64,000 nucleotides of DNA from Centrapalus pauciflorus (lineage: Eukaryota; Streptophyta; Magnoliopsida; Asterales; Asteraceae). Made by a program: the position numbers and the translations under genes. Below, piece after piece: positions 47,000-58,920 of the stretch. The notes beneath the pieces were generated by a model. That model made no database searches and was not told the DNA's origin. It saw only the letters and a program-made list of their open reading frames with translations. Position 1 is the stretch's first letter; the number at the start of each line of letters is the position of its first letter. Where the stretch lies: assembly GCA_020465985.1 (NCBI GenBank), contig JAANYP010007920.1, positions 397,001-461,000 on the forward strand. Direction: 5' to 3'.

Positions 47000-47630
47000 T
47001 AATTTATAATAGGTTTTGGTCTCCTTATATAAATATATTCAATCAATAAATTTATTCATCAAACATGTAATTAACTTGTAGCTTTTTACCATTTTATATT
47101 GTTAATTAGCTTCTTGTAAGTCTTTATCAATTTATGCATTGTACCTATTATTGTAGGCAAACTTATCATCAACAATGTTTGGGATCCTACATATTTATTT
47201 TCTTTTATTTAATGCAATTAATGTATCTCAGTTTCTATATATAACATTTCATTTTTGATTAAAATATATTAAACATATTTAAATAATTGTAAATTTATAT
47301 GTGTTTAATGTATTTTTAATCACGTAACTAAAAATCAGTTTAAACCTAAACATATTCTATATATAACATTTACCAGGAGAATTTTTCCTATTCATAGCAT
47401 GTTCACAACAACGGAGTACTGTTTACTACCATCATGCATTTTCTTTTTTTCTTTTTTTAGTTTGAATTTAAGTGAATGGTCAGGCAATAATGAGTTGTAG
47501 AGTGAGACTTTGATATTTTCACTTTTAAGGGCCCCATGTTTCACTTCATATTTTCGTAATCCTACATGTGTAAGAGTTAATTACAGATTTAACCCATGTG
47601 GTTTGTATCAAACTTTAGATTTAGTCTATA
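47000..47630. other. AT-rich intergenic DNA before gypsy B
   Basis: I see no gene. The first 25 bp continue the dispersed repeat. Confidence 0.55.
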
Positions 47631-49290
47631 TGTAACATCTCGGATTTGAGCCTGGTACGTTGATTTAATCTATTGGCTCTTTATTTTAATATTATTGCGT
47701 TGTTCCAATTAAATCCCGTTTCGTGGATTAAACGTGTCAAGACCGATTGATACGTGTCTCCAGATTAATAATTAGTGGATTATTTTTATCATTGAGATCG
47801 TGGATGTAATTGGGTCCAAATGATATTAATATTAAAAAAGTGATATCGGGTCCGGGTTAATGGGTTCAGAGCCGGCTAAAAATAGAGACGTATTTAAGTG
47901 TTGCCTCCTTTCATTTATTCTTCACTTCAAAACCCTAAGGAGTGTGCATATGTGTGTTTATGTGGGAATCCACCAAGAAGAAGCCAAGTCCAGTTGAATT
48001 TGAGTGCTAAACCTTGGTCATCTTCACCACCTCTCGTGTTCTTGAGGCATTCAAGGTAAGAAGCTTCAATATAGGTGTTTAAATTTGTGTTATATGTTGT
48101 GAGAATCATGTGAAGTAGTTTCCATGTTATAAGAGGTTGTTATATAGTGATTTTGTGTTCAATTGGGGCTGAAAACCATGTGTAAAAAGGAGTATTTCTC
48201 CTGGGCAGACAAGGAAATCGCAGGTCAGGGTGCAGACCACCGCTTGGTCGCGGCGCGATCTGCAGGGGCCTAGCGGCGCGAGCCGTAGCCTGCGGGAGAA
48301 ATTTGGCTTGATTCTTATAAATGAGTTTGGGGTCGATATCGAGTCGGGTTCCTTCGGGATAATGTCGGGTTGAGTTTATTTGGGTTTTGGGTCTAGGTGG
48401 GAGTCTTGTGAAGGAATTTTGGGAATCGGTTATCCGTTTGGGAATGTGTTTCGGGTTTAGTTCGATTGCAATAATTGTGTTCGAGTTGAGTTGTTCAATT
48501 ATTGAGACTTGTGTTAATATATGGGATCCGTGGTGTACAGGTTCTAACCGATCGCGTGTCGAGCCGCAATAGAGTTTCGGGTTTCAGTCGAGTTTGGGTA
48601 ATCGGTGAGTACTCGAGTTCTTTCTAAACGCACGTGCATTTTACGAGTCGTCTATGTGATTGTGGTATATGTGTATAAGACTGTGTTGTAGCGCGCATGT
48701 ATGATTTTCTCTACCCTATACGTGTTATACGTGTTTGTGTTGCAGGTGTCCGCGACACGTGGTCGCGCAGGCTGACTGTCCCTAACCAGTCATGAAGTAT
48801 GAGACTGTATATATACAACAGTGTTATTACCAGGTCGCTCCTGTGCTTATTGAGTAACTAACCGCTGCTGTGTGCGACCTGTTAGCTAGGGAATGGTGTC
48901 CCATTTTGAGCAGAGATATGTGTTGTGCATTGAGCCGTGTTAATTGTGTTGAGATATTTTTGTGTTGTGTATGCTATGTGCTTTATCTGCAGAGTCTAAC
49001 CCTCGCATACTCACGAGCTTCCCAGCTTATGTTTTCGAGTCTTCCATGTCTCAGGCAGCCATACTGTGGGGTCTCAGCAGCAGCAGCCACCAAAGTATGA
49101 GCTGAGGGTGTTCAGTGCCGAGTTTTGTGTAATCTGTTGCATGTGGATATTAGTTTTTTGAGAAATGTTGTATCTGGTCTACCTATGTGTAGTATTCAGT
49201 TGTGTATGTATGACAGTATCAGCACGTGAAATTTTATGTGACGATCTTTGTATTAAAGTTTTAATTAATAGTGATTTTCGGCTAATCCTA
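47631..49290 (+). repeat. Gypsy B 5' LTR (3' end deleted)
   Basis: Starts TGTAACATCTCGG. It has a TATA-like CTAAAAATAG near 47876, telo-box-like AAACCCTAA (47929), a strong donor-like TTCAAG|GTAAGAAG at 48056, and a CpG block at 48210-48300. By comparison with LTRs A and C, the terminal ACCCCTGACATGTG...GTGTTACA part is absent: sequence passes from TTTTAATTAATAG straight to the gag leader. Short frames at 47927-49100 are LTR shadows. Confidence 0.8.
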
Positions 49291-49308
49291 TGATATGTGC
49301 AGGTAGTT

Positions 49309-50528
49309 ATGGCAGATCATGGAGAGGGATCCGGGCCAGAGAGGCCAACCGGGGATGAGTATATCCGCCGATCTGAGCTCCGAGAGGGCTTGGCTGAGTT
49401 TTACCGAGAGAGATCAGCGTTAGAGATCAGATCCTCCGCCAGTTACCAGTGATGAGACAGGGGTTGGTGCGTCTTCTTCTTCATCTGTGAGGGGTGGGTC
49501 CTTCAAGGACTTCATGACAGGAGTCCCACCTCAGTTTAGAGGCGGCGGTGAGCCGGGTGAGGCTATGGTATGGGAGAGAGAGATAGAGGCGACTTTTCTA
49601 GTCGCCCACGTTGATCCGAGAGATATGGTCGGTTATGCGACCTATTTTTTGAGAGGAGGGGCTTCACAGTGGTGGAAGTCCATTGAGTCGTCAATGACTA
49701 CAACTGCTGCATATGCTATGTCTTGGGAGCAGTTTCGTACTATCTTTGAGTTGCAGTACATTCCCCGTGATGAGCGCCGGGAAATGGAGCGCCGTTTCCT
49801 ACACCTCCAGCAGGGTACTATGTCTGTTCAGCAGTATGTAGATCGATTTAATGAGTATGCCCAGTTTGCACCCCAGCACATCAACACAGAGATCCATAAG
49901 GCCGATGCCTTCATCGATGGGTTGAGATCCGATATCCGAGAGTTTGTTGGACTTCACGATACTCCTACATTTGCGAGGGCTTTAGAGTTGGCTCATATCA
50001 GAGAGAGATAGATCAAGAGGCAGAGGGGTCAGCCTCCAGGCCAGAGACAGAGGACGGGGACATCCGAGCAGTACTCTGGCTATTGGCAAGAGCCCCAAGA
50101 TTCCCAGAGAGAGAGAGTCAGCCCGAGCAGCAGCAGGTTCAGGGGCACAGTTCAGGGTCTCGATGAGATAGAGACAGGTGCAGAGACCACAGGTCTAGGA
50201 GGTCTGGTCAGTATCCGGGGTCGGGGACGACAGGACAGAGTCAGGGACAGACATCACATTTTAGTGCTCCCAGCCAGAGTCAGAGTAGCGTGGGGCAGGG
50301 GTCCCAACCATCAGGGAGCCGAGCCGACAGTTCATCTGGAGAGAGAGACTGCCAGAGATGTCGCCGTCGTCATACCGGGTCTTGTATGCCGGAGCAGCCT
50401 CATTGCTATCGTTGTGGGCAGTACGGCCACACCTCTTTCACTTGTACTTCGAGGGATTCCCTGTGCTTCTGTTGTGGGAGGCCAGGTCACATTGCTAGAG
50501 ATTGCTCAGATGCACCGCCGGCCGTGTA
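49309..50528 (+). pseudogene. Gypsy B gag
   Basis: The start at 49309 (MADHGEGSGPERP) lies 7 nt after a TATGTGCAG acceptor-like site and matches the start of C gag. The first segment stops at 49450; the frame open from 49487 carries the capsid domain (GGASQWWKSIESSM, MSWEQFRTIFELQYIP, YVDRFNEYAQFAPQ). It stops at 50009. A zinc knuckle (CYRCGQYGHTSFTC, then CFCCGRPGHIARDC) follows at about 50400-50505. At least two shifts or stops inactivate it. Confidence 0.85.
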
Positions 50529-50649
50529 GGGAGCGAGTACTAGCGGGACCAGAGCAGAGCTTGCCTCATCGAGCCGTCGTGAGTCAGCACCCAGAGGCCG
50601 GGGCAGGGTATTTCAGGCCACAGCAGAGGAGGCCCGCGAGTCTACCGAT

Positions 50650-50900
50650 GTTGTTTCTGGTACGTACATTTTGAATGGGCTTAACGCTCGTATCTTGTTT
50701 GATTCTGGAGCGGATCGCTCATATGTGTCTGTTGTATTCTGTGCGTATTTTTCTATGCCTTCTACTGCTTTATCTATTCCACTAGTTGTTGAGAAGGTTG
50801 ATGGTAGTACGACATTAGTGAGCCGGATATTTCGAGATTGTGTTTTAGAGATTGATGCTCACCGGTTTTTGATTGATTAGCTACCGATAGAGATTAGCAG
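50650..50900 (+). pseudogene. Gypsy B aspartic protease
   Basis: ILFDSGADRSYVS (50694-50732) holds the DSG active site, preceded by GLNARI as in the family. A TAG at 50878 interrupts it; the reading resumes with VIVGMDWM at 50908. Confidence 0.85.
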
Positions 50901-50907
50901 TTTCGAC

Positions 50908-52500
50908 GTGATAGTGGGTATGGATTGGATGACAGCCAGACATGCTGACATTTTATGCGCGAAGAAGATGATCTGTATACCCATTTCAGACAGTGAGATT
51001 GTGACTGTGTATGGCGAGAGGCGCCGAGGTGAGATCGGTATAGTTTCTATGGCCAGAGCTCAGAGATATGTTGCTAAGGGGTGTGAGACCTTTTTGGCTT
51101 ATGTGATTGACGCCAAGAGAGAGAAGAAGACCATAGAGGATATACCTGTGATCAGAGAGTTCCCTGAGGTATTCCCAGAGGAGTTGTCTGGGTTACCGCC
51201 AGATCGTCAGGTCGAGTTTCGTATAGACCTTATCCCTGGAGCGGTGCCTATTGCGAAGACGCCTTATAGGCTGGCACCTACTGAGAAGCGAGAGATGATG
51301 TCACAGCTTCAGGAGCTATTGGATCGTGGATTTATCCGTCCGAGTTTGTCCCCGTGGGGAGCGCCTGTTCTGTTTGTGAAGAAGAAGGACGGTACTATGT
51401 GGATGTGTATCGATTATAGAGAGTTGAATAAAGTGACGGTGAAGAACCGATATCCGCTACCACGCATCGACGATCTGTTTGATCAGCTACAGGGTTCGAG
51501 TTTCTTCTCGAAGATAGACTTGAGATCGGGCTATCATCAGCTGCGAGTTAGAGATGAGGATGTTCCGAAGACTGCATTTCGGACCCGTTATGACCATATG
51601 AGTTTCTTGTGATGCCCTTCGGACTGACTAACGCACCCGCGACATTCATGGATTAAATGAACAGGGTGTGTAGATCTATGTTGGATCGGTTCGTGATTGT
51701 ATTCATCGACGACATCCTGATATATTCGAGGAGTGCCGAGGACCACGAGCTGCACTTGCGAGATGTGTTAACCGTGCTGCAAAAGGAGAGAGTGTATGCG
51801 AAGTTCTCCAAGTGCGAGTTCTGGTTGCGAGAGGTCTAGTTTCTGGGGCATGTTGTGAGCGTCGGGGGTATTTCAGTGGATCCGGCGAAGATAGAGGCTG
51901 TCATGAGTTGGGAGCCGCCGAAGACCGTGCCTGAGATCCGCAGCTTTTTGGGACTAGCCGGGTACTACCGCCGTTTCATTCAGGTCTTTTCAAGGATTTC
52001 CATGCCGTTGACGAGATTGACACGACAGTCCATTCCTTTTGTGTGGTCCGATGAGCAGGAGTCGTCATTTAGAGAGTTGAAGTCCCGGTTATGTCAGGCT
52101 CCGGTATTAGCGTTGCCCGAGGGTACAGAGGATTTAATGGTCTATTGTGATGCATCGGGTACTGGTTTGGGTTGTGTCCTGATGCAGCGAGGCCAAGTGA
52201 TAGCGTATGCGTCTCGGCAGTTGAAGACCTATGAGGAGAACCATACCGTGCACGATCTCGAGTTAGACGCGATAGTGTTTGCGTTAAAGATATGGCATCA
52301 TTATTTGTATGGTTCGCGGTTCGTGGTATACACCGATCATAAGAGTGTTCAGTATCTGTTCAGTCAAAAGGAGCTGAATATGAGGCAGCGGCGCAGTTTA
52401 GAGCTATTGAAGGATTATGACTGCGAGATTCAGTACCATCCGGGTAGGGCCAATGTGGTGGCCGATGCACTGAGCCGCAAGGCGTGCGACCAGACAGTGG
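50908..52500 (+). pseudogene. Gypsy B reverse transcriptase and RNase H
   Basis: RT motifs in order: FPEVFPEELSGLPPDR, LLDRGFIRPS, SPWGAPVLFVKKKDG, IDYRELNKVTVKNRYPLPRIDD, FSKIDLRSGYHQLR, then after a TGA at 51610 and a frame change the catalytic IVFIDDILIYS. A TAG at 51837 comes before FLGLAGYYRRFI. RNase H has VYCDASGTGLGCVLMQ, AYASRQLKTYEENH and VYTDHKSVQYLF. Domain content is complete; the stops show it is dead. Confidence 0.9.
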
Positions 52501-53972
52501 TTTCCCGAGCAGCGAGGCTCGAGGTCACTTTGACTCTTGTTGAGAGTTTGAGATTGGCGCAGTTAGAGGGTCTGCGGGCAGAGAATGTGAAAAGAGAGCG
52601 GCTTACCGGTCAGCTTGATGTTCTGAGCAGAGATAGCAGAGGGCTATATGTGTTTCACGACCGGGTCTGGGTCCCGAGAGTCGGTAATCTGCGTCAGTTG
52701 ATATTAGATGAGTCGCACCGATCGAGATTGTCTATCCACCCCGGGAGCACCAAGATGTATCGAGATCCGCGTGAGTTCTACTGGTGGCCTGGGATGAAGA
52801 GAGATGTAGGTCGGTATGTCGAGGAGTGTATGACTTGTCTACGCGTTAAGGCCGAGCATCAGAAGCCTCATGGGCATCTGCAGCCTCTAGAGATCCCCGA
52901 GTGGAAGTGGTATCATATCACGATGGATTTTATCGTTAGACTTCCACGCACGGTTCGAGGGAATGATATGATCTGGGTGATTATGGATCGGTTGACCAAG
53001 AGTGCTCATTTTCTAGCGGTCCGGGGCACCATTACTATGGATCAGTTGGCTCGGCTGTACATTAATGAGGTGGTTTCGAGGCACATCGTTCCGATGTCGA
53101 TTACGTCTGACAGAGATAGGCGGTTTACTTCGAGGTTCTGGCAGAGCTTTCAACGTGAGTTGGGGACTAGAGTTCAGTTGAGTACAGCGTACAGACCTCA
53201 GACAGACGGGCAGACAGAGCGGACAAATCAGACTCTCGAGGATATGCTCCGAGCGTGTGCGATCAACTTCAGTGGTAGGTAGGACGTTCACTTGCCGTTA
53301 GTCGAGTTTGCATACAACAACAGCTACCATACCTCCATCTAGATGGCTCCATTTGAGGCGCTTTACGGGCGTAAGTGCCTAACCCCTGTGTGTTGGGGCG
53401 AGGTCGGCGAGCGACCTATCAGTGGGCCCGAGTTACCACAGGAGACGAGCGACAAGGTGGCGGTCATCCATGAGCATATGAGAGTAGCGCAGAGCCGACA
53501 AAAGAGTTATGCCGATCGTCATCTGACTGAGCTCGAGTTCAGTGTTGGAGACCGTGTCATGCTGAAAGTATCACCATGGAAGGGAGTTATCAGATTCAAA
53601 CATAGAGGTAAGCTGAGTCCGCGGTACATCGGTCCGTTTGAGATCATCGCCAGAGTCCGAGATCAGGCATACAGACTGAGACTGCCTCCCGAATTGGCCG
53701 GAGTCCACGACACGTTCCATGTGAGTCATCTGAGGAAGTGTCTGGCCAAAGATGATCAGTATGTGCCACTATCCGAGATCACCGTGGACGATCACCTGCG
53801 ATATGTCGAGCAGCCCGAGGCTATTACTGACCGTAAGGTGAAGAGATTGAGGAATAAAGAGATTGCATTAGTACTCGTTCAATGGAGAAATCATAAGGGT
53901 ACTAGCGCTACTTGGGAGCCCGAGGCCGATATGAGGAGCCGATATCCACAGCTGTTTCCGAGTCCGAACTAG
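52500..53972 (+). pseudogene. Gypsy B integrase and chromodomain
   Basis: Zinc-binding part with HPGSTKMYRD..FYWWPGM and C..C; core with WYHITMDFIVRLP (Asp), SITSDRDRRFTSRFWQ (Asp) and YRPQTDGQTERTNQTLEDMLRA (Glu). A TAG at 53280 and another at 53340 break the frame. The C-terminal part (53343-53972) runs through GKLSPRYIGPFEI to a chromodomain (VLVQWRNHKG..ATWEPEADM). Chromodomains are thought to guide integration to heterochromatin. Core acidic residues look intact. Confidence 0.9.
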
Positions 53973-54007
53973 ATTCCGGGACGGAATCTTATTTAGAGGG
54001 GAGGATT

Positions 54008-55200
54008 TGTAACATCCCGGATTTGAGCCTGGTACGTGGATTTAATCTATTGGCTCTTTATTTTAATATTAGTGCGTTGTTCCAATTAAATCCCGTTTCG
54101 TGGATTAAACGTGTCGAGACCGAGTGATACGTGTCTCCGGATTAATAATTAGTGGATTATTATTATCATTGAGATCGTGGATTTAATTGGGTCCAAATGA
54201 TATTAATATTAAAAAAAGTGATATCGGGTCCGGGTTAATGGGTTCGGAGCCGGCTAAAAATAGAGACATATTTAAGTGTTGCCTCCTTTCATTTCTTCAT
54301 TTCAAAACCCTAAGGAGCGTGTATATGTGTGTTTATGTGGGAATCCAACAAGAAGAAGCCAAGTCCAGTTGAATTTGAGGTGCTAAACCTTGGTCATCTT
54401 CACCACCTCTTGTGTTCTTGAGGCATTCAAGGTAAGAAGCTTCCATTTAGGGGTTTAAATTTGTGTTATATGTTTGTGAGAATCATGTGAAGTAGTTTCC
54501 TTGTTATAAGAGCCTGTTATATAGTGATTTTGTGTTCAATTGGGGCTGAAAACCGTGTGTAAAAAGGAGTATATCTCCTGGGCAGCCATGGAAATCGCAG
54601 GTCAGGATGCAGACCACCGCTTGGTCGCGGCGCGAGCCATAGCCTGCGGGAGAAATTCGGCTTGATTCTTATATAGGAGTTTGGGTTCGATATCGAGTCG
54701 GGTTCCTTCGGGATAATGTTGGGTTGAGTTTATTTGGGTTTTGGGTCTAGGTGGGAGTCTCGTGAATGAATTTTGGGAGTCAGTTATCCGTTTGGGAATG
54801 TGTTTCGGGTTTAGATCGATTGCAATAATTGTGTTCGAGTTGAGTTGCTCAATTATTGAGACTTGTGTTAATATATGGGATCCGTGGTGTACAGGTTCTA
54901 ACCGATCGCGTGTCGAGCCGCAATAGAGTTTCGGGTTTCAGTCGAGTTTGGGTAATCGGTGAGTACTCGAGTTCTTTCTAAATGCACGTGCATTTTACGA
55001 GTCGTCTATGTGATTGTGATATATGTGTATGAGACTGTATTGTAGCGCGCATGTATGATTTTCTCTACCCTATACGTGCTATACGTGTTTGTGTTGCAGG
55101 TGTCCGCAACACGTGGTCGCGCAGGCTGACTGTCCCTAACCAGTCATGAGGTATGAGACTGTATATATACAGTAGTGTTATTGCCAGATCGCTCCTGTGC
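54008..55200 (+). repeat. Gypsy B 3' LTR (truncated)
   Basis: Starts TGTAACATCCCGG after the GAGGGGAGGA purine tract. It follows the 5' LTR with scattered differences and lacks about 23 bp of its CpG block. It stops abruptly after GCTCCTGTGC, where the 5' LTR continues TTATTGAGTAAC. Donor-like TTCAAG|GTAAGAAG at 54432. Confidence 0.88.
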
Positions 55201-55249
55201 TCACTATATATATAAAGATAAGTTAGTGACCACTCTGCAAATGTGTTCA

Positions 55250-55320
<71 letters not shown>

Positions 55321-56824
55321 TACACACACATACATACAATTATCAACTCATATAAACCAATGACATTATGTATATACACTTACCAAATGATGTCATCCAA
55401 TGACATTTTTTTATTTAGTTTTAAATTTAAATTTTTCATAACAATATCATTTGTCTTGCTTATTACATTTTTATCGGATTTTCAATTTCACTCTTCGATC
55501 CTGATTCAGTTGTGTTTTCTTGTTTGAATTGTTTGAAAATTATTTTTATTTATTTGTTTTTATATGAAATATTGTTTATATGATTTTTTTAGTTACTCCA
55601 AATTCAAAAGCCAATTGTATGTACCGAAAACAGATAACGTGAGACAAGAATTTATGTCGATAAAGGATGATCATGATTCATGAGTATATGAAATTCTTTT
55701 TATAGATACTATATAAATATTTTTTTGATGCTTAATAATAATTATGCAATTGTATTTCTATTTTTAATTTTACATTGTGATCACGTGTTTTTTTTGTACA
55801 AAATATTTTAAACAAAAAAAATTTTAAGTTATTTTATACATAAAAAAACAAGTAAAATAGAAGATTTTGATGATTTTGATTCATTTTCATATCTTTTTAA
55901 TTGGCATTGATATTTTGTTAATCTTTTTCAACATACTTGATTAACTAAGTAATATATAATTCTAATGAACAATTGTTTTGTTCACACAATTCATGATGGA
56001 AACATGTCGTAAGTATAAAAAAGTCAGAAAAAGTTGATTGTCATGATATAACTCATTGATGTCAATAAATGAGATGTCTTATCATATAACTCTATATATT
56101 TTATTGTACAAATATTATGTGTTTATACAACAAAATTTTTCTAAAGTTTTACTTTATCACCCAAATATTTGAAAGTAGCAGGATGCTTTCGTTTCATTTA
56201 TATTTGAAATATTAAATAATATAATTTAATTTTATCATTACACTATATATTTTGATTTTATCATTGCACTATTGTATATTATTAATCAAATATTTTAATT
56301 AGCATTACTTTTGATATTTATTTAATATAATAGAAATAATAATAGAAATAATGCATGCATTGTATGTTAAATTCTTTTTTCTATGATGATTTATTATGTG
56401 GTTTGAAACTAGATCAAACAATAAGACGGTATTGATTTTTACACACACAATCAATCAAAAACATTGTAAAACAAGAAAATCCAATGGTGGACTTCCTTTG
56501 GAGGAAAGTATGTTGCGATGCAAAGCGGAAGATAGGTTAGAAATAGTTTTCTCTCTTATGGATCCAGTGTTACATGAAGATTCAATGTCGGAAAAAAAAA
56601 GTTATATTCAAAAGGGTTTTGATGGTGGTGGTATGAACAATTTTGAAATCGAACGTTGTATTCAAAGTCAATAACACATAATTTCAAAAATTGTAATATA
56701 TCTAAAAGAAAGAACATAACATTTTGCTTCAAATATCAAATATGTGTGTTAATATGTTTTTTTATATATTTTAATATTTTTTATGACATTAAACCCCACT
56801 GCGAAGCGCGGTCAAATTCCCTCG
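55201..56824 (+). mobile_element. Helitron-like element (degenerate)
   Basis: The 5' end TCACTATATATATAAAG resembles plant Helitron starts (TC followed by a TATA-rich stretch). Near the 3' end CCCCACTGCGAAGCGCGG looks like a decayed GC hairpin, followed 10 nt later by CTCGT where CTRRT is expected. It contains a (TA)n tract. No Rep/helicase is seen; a 92-codon frame at 56396-56674 matches nothing I know. The hairpin and terminus are imperfect and the flanks are not a clean A/T target, so this is tentative. Confidence 0.45.
55250..55330. repeat. (TA)n/(CA)n microsatellite
   Basis: TA repeat with one GTATA interruption followed by CACACATACATACA. Frames through it are artefacts. Confidence 0.95.
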
Positions 56825-56907
56825 TTATTATACATTATCTAAAAAACTACAATTAATTAAATATGTTGATGTTGAACTAGTGATGCAAATAAAATATAAA
56901 CAGTTTT

Positions 56908-58728
56908 TGTAACGCCCCAACTCCTGTAATTATCTCATTGACTAATTATAATAGTGATTATTGCGTTGGTCCAATTATGTCCCGTATAGTGGATTATACG
57001 TGTCGGGACGGGGATTACGTGGATTCGGGATATAAATTTAGTGGATTAATTATATTTATGGATTCATGGGATTATATGGGATTTTAATGATATAAATAGT
57101 GGATTTTTGATAACGGGACCGGGTATCGGTGTCGAACCCGCGATATAATTGAAAACATATATGCGTTCTTTGCGTTTCTTAGTTCCTTCACTTCCCAAAA
57201 CTCACAAAAAGTGTATGTATGTGTGTTTGATGCTGCTGGAATCCAGAAGTGAAGCCATAACAGTGAATTGAAGTGTGATAAACCAAATTCAAGCTTCATC
57301 CTAGTGTTTTTGAAGTTTTCAAGGTGAGAATCCTTTAAATCCAGTGGTTTTGTGTTGTTAATTGTTGAGATATGTTGGGAATTGATGAGTATCCATGTTA
57401 GAGGTGTTTTGCTGTGGTTTATATGAGTTTTATCTGCTAAAATCGGTTTTGGGGTCGAAATCCCCATGGATAGAAGCTGAAAAAGGAAGAAGATGAGCCT
57501 GGACCGCGAGCGCGGCCGTGATCAGATGAGCGCGGCCGTGATCAGGAGCTCGGCCGTGATCATGTGAGCGCGGCGAGGGATCAGGAGCGCGACCGTGATC
57601 AGGTGAGCGCGACCAGGGATCAGGAACGCGGCCGTGATCAGGGCTTTTTGGCCAGATTAGGATTTTAGGCCCCGGGAACCTATTTGGGTTGCTTTTTGAG
57701 GGTTTTATCAATTGTATTAATGACTATTGGGCATTTTGGGCTTATCTGTTGAACTGATATTAACTTGGGAAGATTCGTTGTGTGTACAGGAAGTTACCGA
57801 GGTCGGTACGAGTCAGGTTCGGGTCAGCGACTTGGGAATTTTATGCGAATTGATCCAGGTGAGTACACAAGTTCTTTTCAAAGGGCCTACTTTTATCGAG
57901 TCATAATATGTGCATATATTATTGTGATTGCATTGGGCACTGCGAGCTGCCCCTCAGGTATGGTCCTTCTTTCTTTGTATGTGATATATGTATGAGATCC
58001 ATTATAGTGTATCGCGATGAGTTATCCCGGGAGCTGTGTAGCTCTGTTTAACCCTGTGTAGGGTTCCCATATATACATATACGGTCGACATTCCTGTTGG
58101 CCCCCACGGGCGTGGCTTGGCTCCAGGGGGAGGGATTCCCCAATTGAGATGAGAATCTCTTTCTGTATTGGATCTCTAGTGTCTCTGATTAGAGACTTGT
58201 TGGCGTGTGATATGCTGCGTAGTGTAGAGTTACCATGTGACATGCGTTATGTGCTTATGTGATTAGTGCAATGTCTAACCCTTGTGTACTCACGAGCTGC
58301 GAAGCTTACGTATTCGAGTCTAATATGTGTATCAGGGGAACCGAAGATAGGACCGCCAGCTCCTGAGCGGAAGTAGGAGCTTTATCTTGCTATCGCCGGG
58401 AGTTCTGTATTTTGCTGAAGGTATGTGATTACTGTTTTGCTGGAACTTTGGGGTGAACTATGTTGGGTCTGTATTGCTGAAGGTATGTGATTACTGTTTT
58501 GCTGGAAGTTTGGGGTGAACTATGTTGGGTCTGTATGTGAATATTGGGTTTGGGTTTGGTTTGTAAGTCAGGTTAAGCGTTAAACAAATTTGTTTATGTT
58601 ATATGAAAATGTTTTAATTAATCATTGTTTGTATAAACCTCTGACACGTGTGATGGATTTTATATGCGATTATGCCACCTGTGTATTGTAAATGACGTGG
58701 CTTTTATCCGGATTTGGAGGGTGTTACA
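56908..58728 (+). repeat. Gypsy C 5' LTR
   Basis: From TGTAACGCCCC to GGGTGTTACA, 1.82 kb. It has a TATA-like TATAAATAG near 57090, a donor-like TTCAAG|GTGAGAAT at 57324, and a seven-unit CpG repeat at 57507-57642. The end corresponds to the LTR A end. Near 58420-58520 a segment of about 60 bp (CTGAAGGTATGTGATTACTG) is tandemly duplicated. Open frames at 57084-58243 are LTR shadows. Confidence 0.9.
57507..57642. repeat. CpG-rich TGATCA tandem repeat in LTR C
   Basis: About seven units of 18-20 bp with consensus GAGCGCGGCCGTGATCAG, alternately spaced by two extra bases. Each unit has CpG dinucleotides, and most have a TGATCA palindrome. Confidence 0.9.
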
Positions 58729-58920
58729 TGTATCGTATCAGAGCTTGTGGTTTTAGTATTAAGTATCAGTGGATGCTTGAGCTTAGACCGTTTTCAGATT
58801 TTTGGGAAGTATTCCGGTGACGGATACCAGAGGATTTAATTATTCTAGCTTAGTGTATAACGCTAGATATCTTATGTGCGATTACGTGTTACTGTTTAAC
58901 CTGTGCAGGCTATTTTTAGT

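Larger units (their letters stand above)
47631..55200 (+). mobile_element. Ty3/gypsy chromovirus B (defective)
   Basis: Layout: 5' LTR, gag, protease, RT, RNase H, integrase, chromodomain, 3' LTR. The last 100 bp or so of the 5' LTR and the primer-binding site are missing, and the 3' LTR is cut at 55200 where Helitron-like DNA begins. Pol has several stops. The chromodomain places it in the chromoviruses, probably the Del/Tekay-like clade (inference from the long LTRs). Confidence 0.88.

Noticed and set aside
56396..56674. 92-codon frame in the Helitron-like element as a captured gene
   Set aside because: I find no similarity, no splice context and no support beyond being open.
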